Positions 41,149 to 49,562 of a stretch of DNA of 64,000 bases are shown piece after piece. The number at the start of each line of letters is the position of its first letter. The stretch's first letter is position 1. The position numbers were made by a program, and so were the translations under genes. The notes under the pieces were generated by a model. It did not search any database. It was not told where the DNA came from and saw nothing but the letters and a program-made list of their open reading frames with translations. Source of the stretch: Kribbella pittospori (GTDB lineage Bacteria > Actinomycetota > Actinomycetes > Propionibacteriales > Kribbellaceae); NCBI RefSeq assembly GCF_004331465.1, contig NZ_SJKB01000002.1, forward strand, positions 186,001 to 250,000, in the 5' to 3' direction.

Positions 41149-42588
41149 ATGGCTGACACGAGATCGACTGACCACGGCAGATTCGCACTGCCCACCAAGA
41201 ACCTGCCCGCGCCGCAGGTGCGTGACCTACCCGAACCACCCAGCCAGACCTGGAAGATCGTCGGCCCCGGCATGGTCGGTGCCGGTGTCGGTCTGGCGTC
41301 CGGTGAGTTCATCCTCTGGCCGTACATCTCCAGTCAGGTCGGCCTGGTGTTCCTCTGGGGCGCCGTCGTCGGCGTGATCGTCCAGTGGTTCCTGAACATG
41401 GAGATCGAGCGGTACACGCTGGCCACTGGTGAGACAGCGTTGACCGGCTTCAACCGGTTCGGCAAGCACTGGGGCCTGTTCTTCGCGATCATGACGTACT
41501 TCGCGAACATGTGGCCCGGCTGGGCGACCAGCTCGGCCTCGATGCTGACGTACCTGTTCGGCGCCGGCGATCCGCGCTGGATCGCGATCGGCATCCTGGT
41601 CGTCATCGGCGTGATCCTGACCCTGGCGCCGGTGGTCTACGTGATGCTGGAGCGGCTGATCCTGGTCAAGATCCTCGCCGTCGCCCTGCTGGTGATCCTG
41701 GCGCTGATCTTCGCGATCCGGGCGAAGACCTACCACGCGCTCGGCGACGCGGTCACCCACCCGGAGTTCCCGGCCGACCAGCTCGGTTTCGCCCTGATCA
41801 TGGGTGCGATCGCGTACGCCGGTGCCGGCGGCGGCCAGAACCTGGTGCAGAGCAACTGGATCCGGGACAAGGGATTCGGCATGGGTGTGCATGTGCCGCG
41901 GCTGACCTCGCCGATCACCGGCGAGACCGAGGCCGACCCGTCCGCGAACGGCTACGTGTTCGAACCGGACGAGGCGAACATGGCCCGGTGGAGGCGTTGG
42001 TGGAAGTTCGCCAACATCGAGCAGCTCGCGACATTCGTGGCGATCACAGTGCTCACGATCGTGTTCACCTCGATGCTGGCGCACGCGACCCTGTTCGGCG
42101 ACGAGACCGTCAAGAACAGCATCAGCTTCCTGAAGATCGAGGGCACCACGCTGCAGTCCCTGGTCGGCGACTGGTTCGGCTACCTGTTCTGGGCGATCGG
42201 TGCGTTCGCACTGTTCGCGGCCGCGGCCGGCATCGTCGACTACACCTCGCGGCTGGCCTCGGACATGATCAAGGCCCGCTATCTGCGCGACTCGGCGGTC
42301 AGCGAATCCAAGCTGTACTTCTGGCTGGTCTGGGGACTGGTTGCCTTCGGCATCATCGTGCTGCTGGCCGGCCTGACCCAGCCGCTGGTGTTGCTGGTGA
42401 TCTCCGCCTGTACCGCGGGCACGATGATGTTCGTGTACTCCGGTCTGCTCTGGTACATGAACTCCCGCGCCCTGCCGCAGGCCATCCGGATCAACCTGGT
42501 CCGCACGCTGGTGATGGCGTTCGCGTTCCTGGCGTTCGGGTTCCTCGCCGTGTTCACCGTCATCGACCAGATCAAGAACAACTTCTGA
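41149..42588 (+). CDS. Nramp-related membrane transporter lacking canonical metal-site motifs
   Basis: From ATG 41149 (AGGAG five bases upstream) the protein has 479 residues and about 11-12 transmembrane helices in an Nramp/APC-like layout. It opens at I-V-G-P-G-M-V-G-A-G-V-G. In Nramp metal transporters TM1 carries D-P-G-N and TM6 carries M-P-H. Here the equivalents read L-A-S-G-E-F-I-L-W-P and A-G-A-G-G-G-Q-N-L-V-Q-S-N-W. Asp and His are therefore replaced by Glu/Ser and Gln/Asn. It may carry something other than Mn2+ or Fe2+. A perfect hairpin terminator follows. Confidence 0.82.
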   Translation: MADTRSTDHGRFALPTKNLPAPQVRDLPEPPSQTWKIVGPGMVGAGVGLASGEFILWPYISSQVGLVFLWGAVVGVIVQWFLNMEIERYTLATGETALTGFNRFGKHWGLFFAIMTYFANMWPGWATSSASMLTYLFGAGDPRWIAIGILVVIGVILTLAPVVYVMLERLILVKILAVALLVILALIFAIRAKTYHALGDAVTHPEFPADQLGFALIMGAIAYAGAGGGQNLVQSNWIRDKGFGMGVHVPRLTSPITGETEADPSANGYVFEPDEANMARWRRWWKFANIEQLATFVAITVLTIVFTSMLAHATLFGDETVKNSISFLKIEGTTLQSLVGDWFGYLFWAIGAFALFAAAAGIVDYTSRLASDMIKARYLRDSAVSESKLYFWLVWGLVAFGIIVLLAGLTQPLVLLVISACTAGTMMFVYSGLLWYMNSRALPQAIRINLVRTLVMAFAFLAFGFLAVFTVIDQIKNNF

Positions 42589-42594
42589 CCCTGG

Positions 42595-42623
42595 GACCCC
42601 GGGGTACGCCGTACCCCGGGGTC
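42595..42623. terminator. Perfect hairpin between convergent genes
   Basis: GACCCCGGGGTAC (42595-42607) and GTACCCCGGGGTC (42611-42623) are exact inverted repeats of 13 bp around a GCC loop. It begins 6 bp after the Nramp-like stop and touches the end of the convergent nucleotidyltransferase frame. There is no long T-run, so termination may rely on the stem alone, as often in actinobacteria. It can work in both directions. Confidence 0.72.
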
Positions 42624-43415
42624 ACTTGAAGTCGGTCAGGAACTCGGCCACAACCCGCTCGGCCTCGGTACGGCGTTCGACCGCGACGCCACTGCTGTCC
42701 CGGACCTTGCGATACAGCTCCACCGCCGCCTTCAAGGCCCGCAGGCAGTCGTCGCGGTCCGCCGTCGCCACGGTCTGGCGCAACTCCGGCACAAGCTCCG
42801 GGGCCAACGTCTCCAACCGCCGTACACCGGACGGTTTCGGCGTACGACCGTGGACAGCGAGCGGCGCGATCGCGGCCGAACGCAGCGCGCCCAGGCCTCG
42901 ATCGCCTCGAACAACTCGCCCCGCGCGATCTTCACGCCGATGTAATGGGTCCACCCCCAGAACCGGTCCTCGATCCACTGCGGATCGGGCTGCGGCCACT
43001 GCGCCGCCCCGCCGGGAGTCGTGTCGACGGTGTCGTCGCGCCGCCAGAGCACCAGGCCGTCCTCGACCCGGCGACGCAGATCGTCGGGCGTGACGAACTT
43101 CAGGTCGACATGCAGCAGTGGCGGTCCGTAGAGCGCGATCAGCAGCCGCGGCTCGCCGACGTGTTCGCCGGTGAAGCTCGTCAGCAGCGTCCCCAACCGC
43201 CCGGCGAAGGTCTTTGCCTCGGCCAGGCAGGCTGCCTGCCCCTCCGGAGTGCAGACCAGCACCAGATCGAGATCGGAGTACTCGTCACTCGTCCCGGTCG
43301 CGATCGATCCGCCGGCCACGACGGCCAGCATCCGCTCGTCGGCCGCGGCCTCGGCGACAACGGCCTGCGCGATCTCCCGAAGGTGCGCGGGAACCTGGTC
43401 GATCGGTGTGGTCAC
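42622..43415 (-). pseudogene. Nucleotidyltransferase-domain protein, frameshifted
   Basis: The N-terminal part (43415 down to about 42898) encodes a nucleotidyltransferase core with A-G-G-S-I-A-T-G-T-S-D-E-Y-S-D-L-D-L-V-L (GS-x9-DxD). It continues to R-G-E-L-F-E-A-I-E-A. There the frame goes wrong. The sensible continuation, L-G-A-L-R-S-A..G-V-R-R-L-E-T-L, ending at 42622, is in the next frame. One extra C near 42893-42898 (GGCC on the + strand) would restore a single 264-residue protein. This is a recent loss or a sequencing error. It resembles small adenylyltransferase-like enzymes of unknown substrate. Confidence 0.78.
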
Positions 43416-43437
43416 AACTCCTCCTCGGGGTGCGTGG

Positions 43438-43806
43438 TCAGTGTGTGAGCATCAGGATCAGCCGGACGACGAAGGACAGCGCCAGGACCGCGACACAGGC
43501 GATCCGCCACGGCGTCGTACTCGGTCGCAGCGGCAGGAACACGCCCAGCAGCAACGGAATCGATGCGATCGTCATCCAGGTGTACGAGTCGTCCATCACG
43601 TCGAGCGTGCGGTGACTGCACTCCAGGTACTCCGTGACGTCCGTCGGGCAACTGGCGTCCGCTCCGGCGTAGTGGACGATCTCGACCACAGCAAGCACGA
43701 GATTCGCGATCACGACCAGGAAGGCCGTTGCCCGCCACACCTGATCCTTCGTCCGTACGTCGTCCTGAACCCACACCGCAGTCACGCTACTGGTTGTCCG
43801 GCGCAT
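43438..43806 (-). CDS. Hypothetical four-helix membrane protein
   Basis: From ATG 43806 the protein has 122 residues with three or four hydrophobic helices: A-T-A-F-L-V-V-I-A-N-L-V-L-A-V-V-E-I-V-H, M-T-I-A-S-I-P-L-L-L-G-V-F-L and A-C-V-A-V-L-A-L-S-F-V-V-R-L-I. Two cysteines lie in the loop after helix 1 (A-S-C-P-T-D and L-E-C-S-H) and could pair outside the cell. GTG 43785 is an alternative start. I recognise no family. Confidence 0.7.
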   Translation of the reverse strand: MRRTTSSVTAVWVQDDVRTKDQVWRATAFLVVIANLVLAVVEIVHYAGADASCPTDVTEYLECSHRTLDVMDDSYTWMTIASIPLLLGVFLPLRPSTTPWRIACVAVLALSFVVRLILMLTH

Positions 43807-43817
43807 TCTCCTGGCAA

Positions 43818-44780
43818 TTACCGGACGACGAGACCGCCCCAGCGTGGCGCGTACGACGGCACGACCGACTGGCAGTCGACGATCTGCGGAGCGTCCGCGG
43901 CGAAGCCCCAGATCCACCCCAGGCGGTCGATCCGGCCGTCCTTCAGCGAGAACGAGACCGGTTTGCCGACCTTCGCCGGGTCGTTCGACGCGGTCACCAC
44001 GCCGGTCGCGACCGCCACCGGGCCGCCGGCGACCAGGCAGCCGATCCGGCCCTCGACGTCCACCCCGGAGCCGCGCCGATCCGCGAAGTGGAAGTTCCCT
44101 TGAACTTCCGTCGGGTTGCCGCCGGCCGGAACCCGAGCCGCCATCCGGAACCGCAGCTTGGAATCACCTAGCAGCGCGGCGACCGTAGTCCCGCCGTCGG
44201 CCGCCTGCACCGCAACTGCCGGGTGAGCCCCCGGCGCCTGCCGCACGCCGTGTACCTGGAAGCCGCCTTCGGTCAGCGGGAACGTCGGCGCGGTGCCCTG
44301 CAACAGGCTCACCGGGGCGCCGAAGAAGCCCCAGATCCAGCTGATCCGGTCCTGCCGGCCGCCGTCGTACACGGTCAGCGAGATGTTCTTCCCGACCATC
44401 TCCAGCGGCAGACCCGGGTTGTCGGCCGTGTCGATCACCCCGGTGACCACCGCCACCTCGTCGACCGCCTTCAGGCTGGTGATCGGGCCACTGAACTCCG
44501 CGAGCAACTTGCCGTCGGGCTTGCGGTGCACGACATGGAACGTGCCGGACGGATGCAGCGGGTCGGTGGCCCGCCCGTCGATCTCGAACCTGACCGGATC
44601 CCCGGCGAAGTCGCGCCATTCCGGTCCGAGCGTGCCACCGCCCGCCCCGACCACCCGCATGACGCCCGTCGTACCCCCATGGTTGTTGCCAGCAGCAACC
44701 GCTGGCGGCACGGCACCGGCCGTCACCATCAACACCAGTGCTCCGACGACCAACCGCCGTACGAATCTCCGGCTTCTCAC
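43818..44780 (-). CDS. Secreted protein with a duplicated beta-domain
   Basis: From GTG 44780, with GAGGAGGGG five bases before it, the protein has 320 residues. The signal peptide is strongly basic (V-R-S-R-R-F-V-R-R-L, Tat-like) with a likely cut at A-V-A-A-G. Two homologous segments follow. Both contain V-A-V-(V/A)-T-G-V, then G-K-x-(I/V)-S-(L/F), then D-G..D-R-(I/L)-(S/G)-W-I-W-G-F, ending near residues 145 and 285. A proline/alanine hinge lies between them. So one domain of about 90 residues has been duplicated. I do not recognise the family. No catalytic motif is seen; it may bind a ligand outside the cell. Confidence 0.82.
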   Translation of the reverse strand: MRSRRFVRRLVVGALVLMVTAGAVPPAVAAGNNHGGTTGVMRVVGAGGGTLGPEWRDFAGDPVRFEIDGRATDPLHPSGTFHVVHRKPDGKLLAEFSGPITSLKAVDEVAVVTGVIDTADNPGLPLEMVGKNISLTVYDGGRQDRISWIWGFFGAPVSLLQGTAPTFPLTEGGFQVHGVRQAPGAHPAVAVQAADGGTTVAALLGDSKLRFRMAARVPAGGNPTEVQGNFHFADRRGSGVDVEGRIGCLVAGGPVAVATGVVTASNDPAKVGKPVSFSLKDGRIDRLGWIWGFAADAPQIVDCQSVVPSYAPRWGGLVVR

Positions 44781-44894
44781 GCGAACCCCTCCTCGGCCGG
44801 CCCGCCGTGTGCGGGCCACCGAGAAGACGTTTCCATTCAGCCAGCGGCCAGGGATCCATCCGGAGAACCAACCGTCTCCCTCCGCCGAGGGAGA

Positions 44895-45815
44895 TCAGCG
44901 CTGGTACGGCTGCGGTGCTCCGTTGACGGTGGTGAAGACCGAGTAGACCGAGGTCGTGGCGGTCATGAAGAGGCGGTTGCGCTTCGCGCCGCCGAAGGTC
45001 AGGTTGGACACGGTCTCGGGCACGAGCAGCTTGCCGAGCAGCGTGCCGTCCGGGTGGTAGACGTGCACACCGTCCGCCGCCGAGGCCCAGATGCGGCCCT
45101 CGGTGTCGAGGCGGATGCCGTCGAAGATCCCGTTGCCGCACTCGGCGAACAGGTCTCCGCCGGACAACTTGTCGCCCTCGACGGTGAAGACGCGGATCGT
45201 CCCCTCCTCCGAATCGGTGATGTAGAGCAACGATTCGTCCAGCGAGAAGACCAGCCCGTTCGGCCGGTTGAAGTCGTCGGCGACCCGGGTCAGCACACCG
45301 TCGGTCGAGACCCGGTAGACGTGACAGCCGCCGGTCTCGATCTGGCCCTTGTAGCCCTCGTAGTCGCTGTCGATCCCGTACGCCGGGTCGGTGAACCAGA
45401 CCGAGCCGTCCCGCTTCACGACCACGTCGTTCGGGCTGTTCAGCCGCTTCCCGTCGTACTCCGAGGCCAGCACCGTGATTGCGCCGTGGTGCGCGGTCCG
45501 GGTGACCCGGCGGTTCCCGTGCTCGCAGCTGACGAGGCGGCCCTCGGTGTCGAGCGTGTGCCCGTTGGTGTTCCCGGCCGGCTGCCGGAACACCGACACC
45601 TGGTACGACGTCTCGTCCCAGCGCAGGATGCGGTCGTTCGGGATGTCGCTCCAGAGCAGGTAGCGGCCGGCCGGCGAGTACACCGGCCCCTCCACCCACC
45701 GGCCACCGGTCCACAACCGCTCGAGCAACTTGTCCCCACGGATGCCGGCGAACCGGTCGTCCAGCGATTCCCAGACGGCCGGCGCGGTTCCGGCCAACGG
45801 CTCGAGGATGGTCAT
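44895..45815 (-). CDS. SMP-30/gluconolactonase family protein, copy 1
   Basis: The 306-residue protein is a six-bladed propeller of the SMP-30/gluconolactonase/LRE family, usually hydrolysing sugar or other lactones with one divalent metal. Motifs: W-V-E-G-P-V-Y (metal Glu), L-W-S-D-I-P-N-D, L-N-S-P-N-D-V-V-V (metal Asn), N-R-P-N-G-L-V-F-S-L-D-E, and F-D-G-I-R-L-D (metal Asp). It follows 41 bp after a closely related copy on the same strand. GGGAG precedes the ATG. Confidence 0.9.
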   Translation of the reverse strand: MTILEPLAGTAPAVWESLDDRFAGIRGDKLLERLWTGGRWVEGPVYSPAGRYLLWSDIPNDRILRWDETSYQVSVFRQPAGNTNGHTLDTEGRLVSCEHGNRRVTRTAHHGAITVLASEYDGKRLNSPNDVVVKRDGSVWFTDPAYGIDSDYEGYKGQIETGGCHVYRVSTDGVLTRVADDFNRPNGLVFSLDESLLYITDSEEGTIRVFTVEGDKLSGGDLFAECGNGIFDGIRLDTEGRIWASAADGVHVYHPDGTLLGKLLVPETVSNLTFGGAKRNRLFMTATTSVYSVFTTVNGAPQPYQR

Positions 45816-45856
45816 CAGCACTCTCCCAGGGCTCGACTGTGCGTCAGCCGGAAAGC

Positions 45857-46789
45857 CTATTCCCTCGGAGCCGCCCATGGCTGCGGTGCGCCGGATGCGG
45901 TCAACAGCCAAGACCAGACCGCGTTCGTCGCGGTGATGAACAGCCGGTTGCCCTTGGGTCCGCCGAAGGTCAGGTTGGAGACGACGTCGGGCAGCAGGAG
46001 CTTGCCGATCAGCGTGCCGTCGGGATCGAAGCAGTGCACGCCCTCATGCGTCGCGGCCCAGACCCGGCCCGCGTCGTCCAGCCTGATGCCGTCGAACATG
46101 CCGGCCTCGCACGGCGCGAACACCTCGCCGCCGATCAGCTTGTCGCCGTCCACGTCGAAGCGGCGGATGTGCTTGCCCGGGGTGTCCACGACGTACAACT
46201 GGGACTCGTCGAGCGAGAACGCCAGCCCGTTCGGACGGATGAAGTCGTCCGCGACCACGGTCAGCGCCCCGGCGGGGTCGATCCGGTAGACGTGGCAGCC
46301 GTCGATCTCCTGCCCGGCCTTGTGTCCCTCGTAGTTCGAGGTGATCCCGTACGGCGGGTCGGTGAACCAGATCGAGCCGTCCCGCCGTACAACCACGTCA
46401 TTCGGGCTGTTCAGCCGCTTCCCGTCCAGGTGGGACGCCACCACCGTCCGCGTCCCGTCGTACTCGGTCCGGACGACCTGGCGCTCGCCCTGGGAGCAGC
46501 TGACCAGGCGGCCCTCGCGGTCGATCGTGTTGCCGTTGACATACCCCGACGGCTGGCGGAAGAGGCTCACCTCGCCGGAGACCTCGTCCCAGCGCAGCAG
46601 CCGGTCGTTGGGGATGTCGCTGAAGATCAGGCAGCGCCAGGCCGGTGAGTACGCCGGGCCCTCCAGCCAGCGGCCGCCGTCGTACAGGCACTCGACGTAC
46701 TCGTCCCCCGCGATCTTGCGGAACCGCTCGTCGAGCACCTCGAGCTCGGCCCGGATCCGCGGGAGAGTGTCGGTGAGAGTGATCGTCAT
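45857..46789 (-). CDS. SMP-30/gluconolactonase family protein, copy 2
   Basis: The 310-residue protein is a paralogue of the next gene downstream, with the same metal-site motifs: W-L-E-G-P-A-Y, F-S-D-I-P-N-D, L-N-S-P-N-D-V-V-V and F-D-G-I-R-L-D. Both end with an A-P-Q-P (W/Y)-like tail. The pair looks like a tandem duplication, with differences clustered at the ends and loops. It is divergent from an Lrp/AsnC regulator with a 60-bp palindrome-rich gap, suggesting that regulator controls the pair. Substrates unknown. Confidence 0.9.
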   Translation of the reverse strand: MTITLTDTLPRIRAELEVLDERFRKIAGDEYVECLYDGGRWLEGPAYSPAWRCLIFSDIPNDRLLRWDEVSGEVSLFRQPSGYVNGNTIDREGRLVSCSQGERQVVRTEYDGTRTVVASHLDGKRLNSPNDVVVRRDGSIWFTDPPYGITSNYEGHKAGQEIDGCHVYRIDPAGALTVVADDFIRPNGLAFSLDESQLYVVDTPGKHIRRFDVDGDKLIGGEVFAPCEAGMFDGIRLDDAGRVWAATHEGVHCFDPDGTLIGKLLLPDVVSNLTFGGPKGNRLFITATNAVWSWLLTASGAPQPWAAPRE

Positions 46790-46796
46790 ATCCGAA

Positions 46797-46837
46797 CCAT
46801 ATCCTGCTATCATCCATTCTGACAGAATGAGATATGG
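46797..46837. promoter_or_regulatory. Palindromes in the SMP-30/Lrp divergent gap
   Basis: CATTCTG-A-CAGAATG is a perfect 15-bp palindrome at 46815-46829. It is flanked by an exact inverted pair CCATATC (46797-46803) and GATATGG (46831-46837). The gap is AT-rich against its surroundings. It sits between the lactonase pair (start 46789) and the Lrp gene (start 46850), the place for an Lrp/AsnC operator controlling both. Confidence 0.72.
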
Positions 46838-46849
46838 AATTGGGTATTG

Positions 46850-47299
46850 ATGACCATAGATGATGTGGATCGCAAGCTTCTGGCGGCTCTCCAGGAGGAT
46901 GCCGGGCAGTCCTACGCCGCACTCGGGGAGATCGCCGGGTTGTCGGCCGGATCGGCCCACGAGCGGGTGCGGAAGCTGAAGGCGGCCGGCGTGATCCGCC
47001 GCACGACGGTCGACATCGACCCGGCCTCGCTCGGCGCCGGCGTGCTCGCGTTCGTCCTGCTCGAGGCGAACGCCTGGATGGGCGACGAGCCGACTCAGCA
47101 GGCGTTGCGCGACATCCCGGCGGTCGAGGAGGCGCACATCATCGCGGGTCCCGCGTCCGTGCTGGTGAAGGTACGGACGACCACCACAGAGGACCTGCAG
47201 GCGACGCTGCGGGCGCTGCACGAGGTGGACGGCGTGACCAGTACGCAGACTGTCGTCGTGCTGGAGTCGTTCTTCGAGCGGCAACCCGCCGTCGTGTGA
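46850..47299 (+). CDS. Lrp/AsnC family transcriptional regulator
   Basis: The 149-residue protein has an N-terminal helix-turn-helix (D-V-D-R-K-L-L-A-A-L-Q-E-D-A-G, G-L-S-A-G-S-A-H-E-R-V-R-K-L) and a C-terminal RAM ligand domain with I-I-A-G-P-A-S-V-L-V-K-V-R. This is the standard Lrp plan and length. It is divergent from the two lactonase genes and probably regulates them in response to a small metabolite. The start is ATG 46850; no Shine-Dalgarno sequence is seen, so it may be leaderless or near-leaderless. Confidence 0.9.
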   Translation: MTIDDVDRKLLAALQEDAGQSYAALGEIAGLSAGSAHERVRKLKAAGVIRRTTVDIDPASLGAGVLAFVLLEANAWMGDEPTQQALRDIPAVEEAHIIAGPASVLVKVRTTTTEDLQATLRALHEVDGVTSTQTVVVLESFFERQPAVV

Positions 47300-47363
47300 G
47301 CAACGCCGTACTCCCAGCAGGCCCGGTTCACCCTAGACTCAGGCTGGCCGAAGGGAGTCAGCT

Positions 47364-49151
47364 GTGTCCGACAGCAAGAAGATCACCAAGGTGCTGATCG
47401 CCAACCGTGGCGAGATCGCCGTCCGGGTCGTCCGGGCCGCCGCCGACGCGGGGCTCGGGAGCGTTGCCCTGTACGCCGACCAGGATCGTGACGCCCTGTT
47501 CGTCCGGCTCGCCGACGAGGCGTACGCGCTGGACGGGTCGACACCGGCCGACTCCTACCTGAACATCGCCAAGATCCTCGACGTCGCGGCCCGCTCCGGT
47601 GCGGACGCCGTCCACCCCGGCTACGGCTTCCTGGCCGAGAACGCCGACTTCGCCCAGGCCGTTCTGGATGCCGGACTGATCTGGATCGGTCCGCCGCCGT
47701 CCGCGATCGACTCCCTCGGCGACAAGGTCAAGGCCCGGCACATCGCCGAGAAGGTCGGCGCGCCACAGGTCCCGGGTACGCCGGACCCGGTCGCGGATGC
47801 GTCCGAGGTGCTGGCGTTCGCGGAGGAGTACGGGCTGCCGATCGCGATCAAGGCGGCGTACGGCGGTGGCGGCCGCGGGATGAAGGTCGCCCGCAATCTG
47901 GAGGAAGTGCCGGAGCTGTTCGAGTCCGCCGTACGTGAGGCGACGAGTGCCTTCGGCCGCGGCGAGTGCTTCGTCGAGCGGTACCTGGACAAGCCGCGGC
48001 ACGTCGAGACCCAGTGCCTGGCCGATGCCCACGGCAACGTTGTGGTCGTCTCCACCCGGGACTGCTCGCTGCAGCGCCGGTACCAGAAGCTGGTCGAGGA
48101 GGCGCCCGCGCCGTTCCTCACCGCCGAGCAACTGGAGACGTTGTACAAGTCCTCCAAGGCGATCCTGCGCGAGGCCGGGTACGTCGGCGCCGGCACCTGT
48201 GAGTTCCTGGTCGGTCAGGACGGGCTGATCTCGTTCCTCGAGGTGAACACGCGGCTGCAGGTCGAGCACCCGGTCAGCGAGGAGGTCACCGGCCTCGACC
48301 TGGTCCGGGAGATGTTCCGGATCGCCGACGGCGAGGAACTCGGGTACGACGATCCCGTCGTGTCGGGGCACTCGATCGAGTTCCGGATCAACGCGGAGGA
48401 CGGCGGGCGTGGGTTCCTGCCCGCGCCGGGGACGCTGACTCGCTGGCACGCTCCGTCCGGCCCGGGCATCCGGCTCGACGGCGGCTACGACCAGGGCGAG
48501 ACCGTGCCGGGTGCGTTCGACTCGCTGGTCGCCAAGCTGATCGTCACCGGCCGGGATCGCACCCAGGCGCTCGAGCGGTCGCGGCGCGCGCTGCGCGAGT
48601 TCGTCGTCGAGGGAATGCCGACGGTCATCCCGTTCCACTCCGCGGTTGTGTCCGACCCGGCCTTCGTCGGCGACGACGGCTTCAAGGTCCACACCCGCTG
48701 GATCGAGACCGAGTACGACAACCAACTCACGCCGTACGAGGGACCCACGGCCGAGATCCCGGAACCCGCCGAACGCGAGAAAGTCACGGTGGAGGTCGGC
48801 GGCAAGCGCCTCGAGGTCGTTCTGCCGGCCGGCCTGGGCGCCGGCGCGGTCGGTGGGGGTGCGGCGGCCGGCGCTGGCACAAAGAAGAAGCCCGCCCGTC
48901 GGGCCGGCGGCTCCGGCAAGACCTCAGCCGCGTCCGGCGACTCCCTGACCTCCCCGATGCAAGGCACCATCGTCAAGATCGCCGTAGAGGAAGGCGCAAC
49001 GGTAGCCGAAGGCGACCTCATCGTCGTCCTCGAGGCCATGAAGATGGAACAACCCCTCAACGCCCACAAATCCGGCACCATCACCGGCCTGTCCGCCGAA
49101 GTAGGCGCCACCGTCACCGCCGGCGCAGTCCTCTGCGAGATCAACGACTGA
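47364..49151 (+). CDS. accA3: Acyl-CoA carboxylase alpha subunit (biotin carboxylase + BCCP)
   Basis: The 595-residue protein joins a biotin carboxylase to a biotin carrier domain. The ATP-grasp part has the glycine loop [11 protein letters not shown] and [10 protein letters not shown]. The C-terminal 70 residues form the carrier with V-L-E-A-M-K-M-E, biotin on about Lys560. A flexible Gly/Ala/Lys-rich linker joins them. It makes carboxybiotin for acyl-CoA carboxyltransferases; the only two in this window are pccB and the gene at 24536. BirA at 1765 should biotinylate it. The GTG start follows GAAGGGAG. Confidence 0.94.
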   Translation: MSDSKKITKVLIANRGEIAVRVVRAAADAGLGSVALYADQDRDALFVRLADEAYALDGSTPADSYLNIAKILDVAARSGADAVHPGYGFLAENADFAQAVLDAGLIWIGPPPSAIDSLGDKVKARHIAEKVGAPQVPGTPDPVADASEVLAFAEEYGLPIAIKAAYGGGGRGMKVARNLEEVPELFESAVREATSAFGRGECFVERYLDKPRHVETQCLADAHGNVVVVSTRDCSLQRRYQKLVEEAPAPFLTAEQLETLYKSSKAILREAGYVGAGTCEFLVGQDGLISFLEVNTRLQVEHPVSEEVTGLDLVREMFRIADGEELGYDDPVVSGHSIEFRINAEDGGRGFLPAPGTLTRWHAPSGPGIRLDGGYDQGETVPGAFDSLVAKLIVTGRDRTQALERSRRALREFVVEGMPTVIPFHSAVVSDPAFVGDDGFKVHTRWIETEYDNQLTPYEGPTAEIPEPAEREKVTVEVGGKRLEVVLPAGLGAGAVGGGAAAGAGTKKKPARRAGGSGKTSAASGDSLTSPMQGTIVKIAVEEGATVAEGDLIVVLEAMKMEQPLNAHKSGTITGLSAEVGATVTAGAVLCEIND

Positions 49152-49192
49152 TCAACCCCACCTCGAACCCATCGAGGATCAAAATCAAAGGT

Positions 49193-49226
49193 GCGGCCGG
49201 TCCGGCGAGGTAGCTGCCGGCCGCAG
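49193..49226 (+). terminator. Candidate hairpin after accA3
   Basis: TGCGGCCGG (49193-49201) and CCGGCCGCA (49218-49226) are exact 9-bp inverted repeats with a 16-base loop. It is 41 bp past the accA3 stop. There is no T-run, so this is a weak terminator candidate. Confidence 0.42.
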
Positions 49227-49562
49227 CGGCCGTGTCTGGAAAGCAACCCCGCGCCGCCGTACGCCAGTCTTCGGCAGCTCGACCTCGCCCGGGTCCCATC
49301 CCCTGGCCGAGCGCACGCGTGTCGCCCTCCGAGCCCTTCACTGTCTGGTGCGATCTGCTCCCCCACCAGCGTCCGTCGGCATGCACTCACTCCAGCCGGC
49401 CTTGTGCAGGACCCTACCGACCGCAGTTGTTGCACTAGGCAACATCCACAGCCCTGAGCAGCTGTGGACGGGACGTACCTGATCCTGTGGATAACGAAAT
49501 AGCTTGAAAACAAGGGTTTCTGGGGCTCAGAAACTGTCGGAGGCGTTGTCTAGGTTGGCGGT
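49227..49562. other. Gap between accA3 and the DUF222 gene, with TGTGGA elements
   Basis: No convincing gene lies in this stretch. Towards its right end are an inverted repeat TCCACAGC/GCTGTGGA (49445-49452 and 49461-49468) and a TGTGGATAA (49486-49494), which is the DnaA-box consensus in reverse. An AT-rich segment (about 49495-49530) follows, probably the promoter region for the DUF222 gene. A single DnaA-box match is not enough to suggest an origin. Confidence 0.5.

Noticed and set aside
49445-49494. TGTGGA elements and TGTGGATAA as a replication origin
   Set aside because: Only one full DnaA-box match is present and no dnaA, dnaN or box cluster is nearby.
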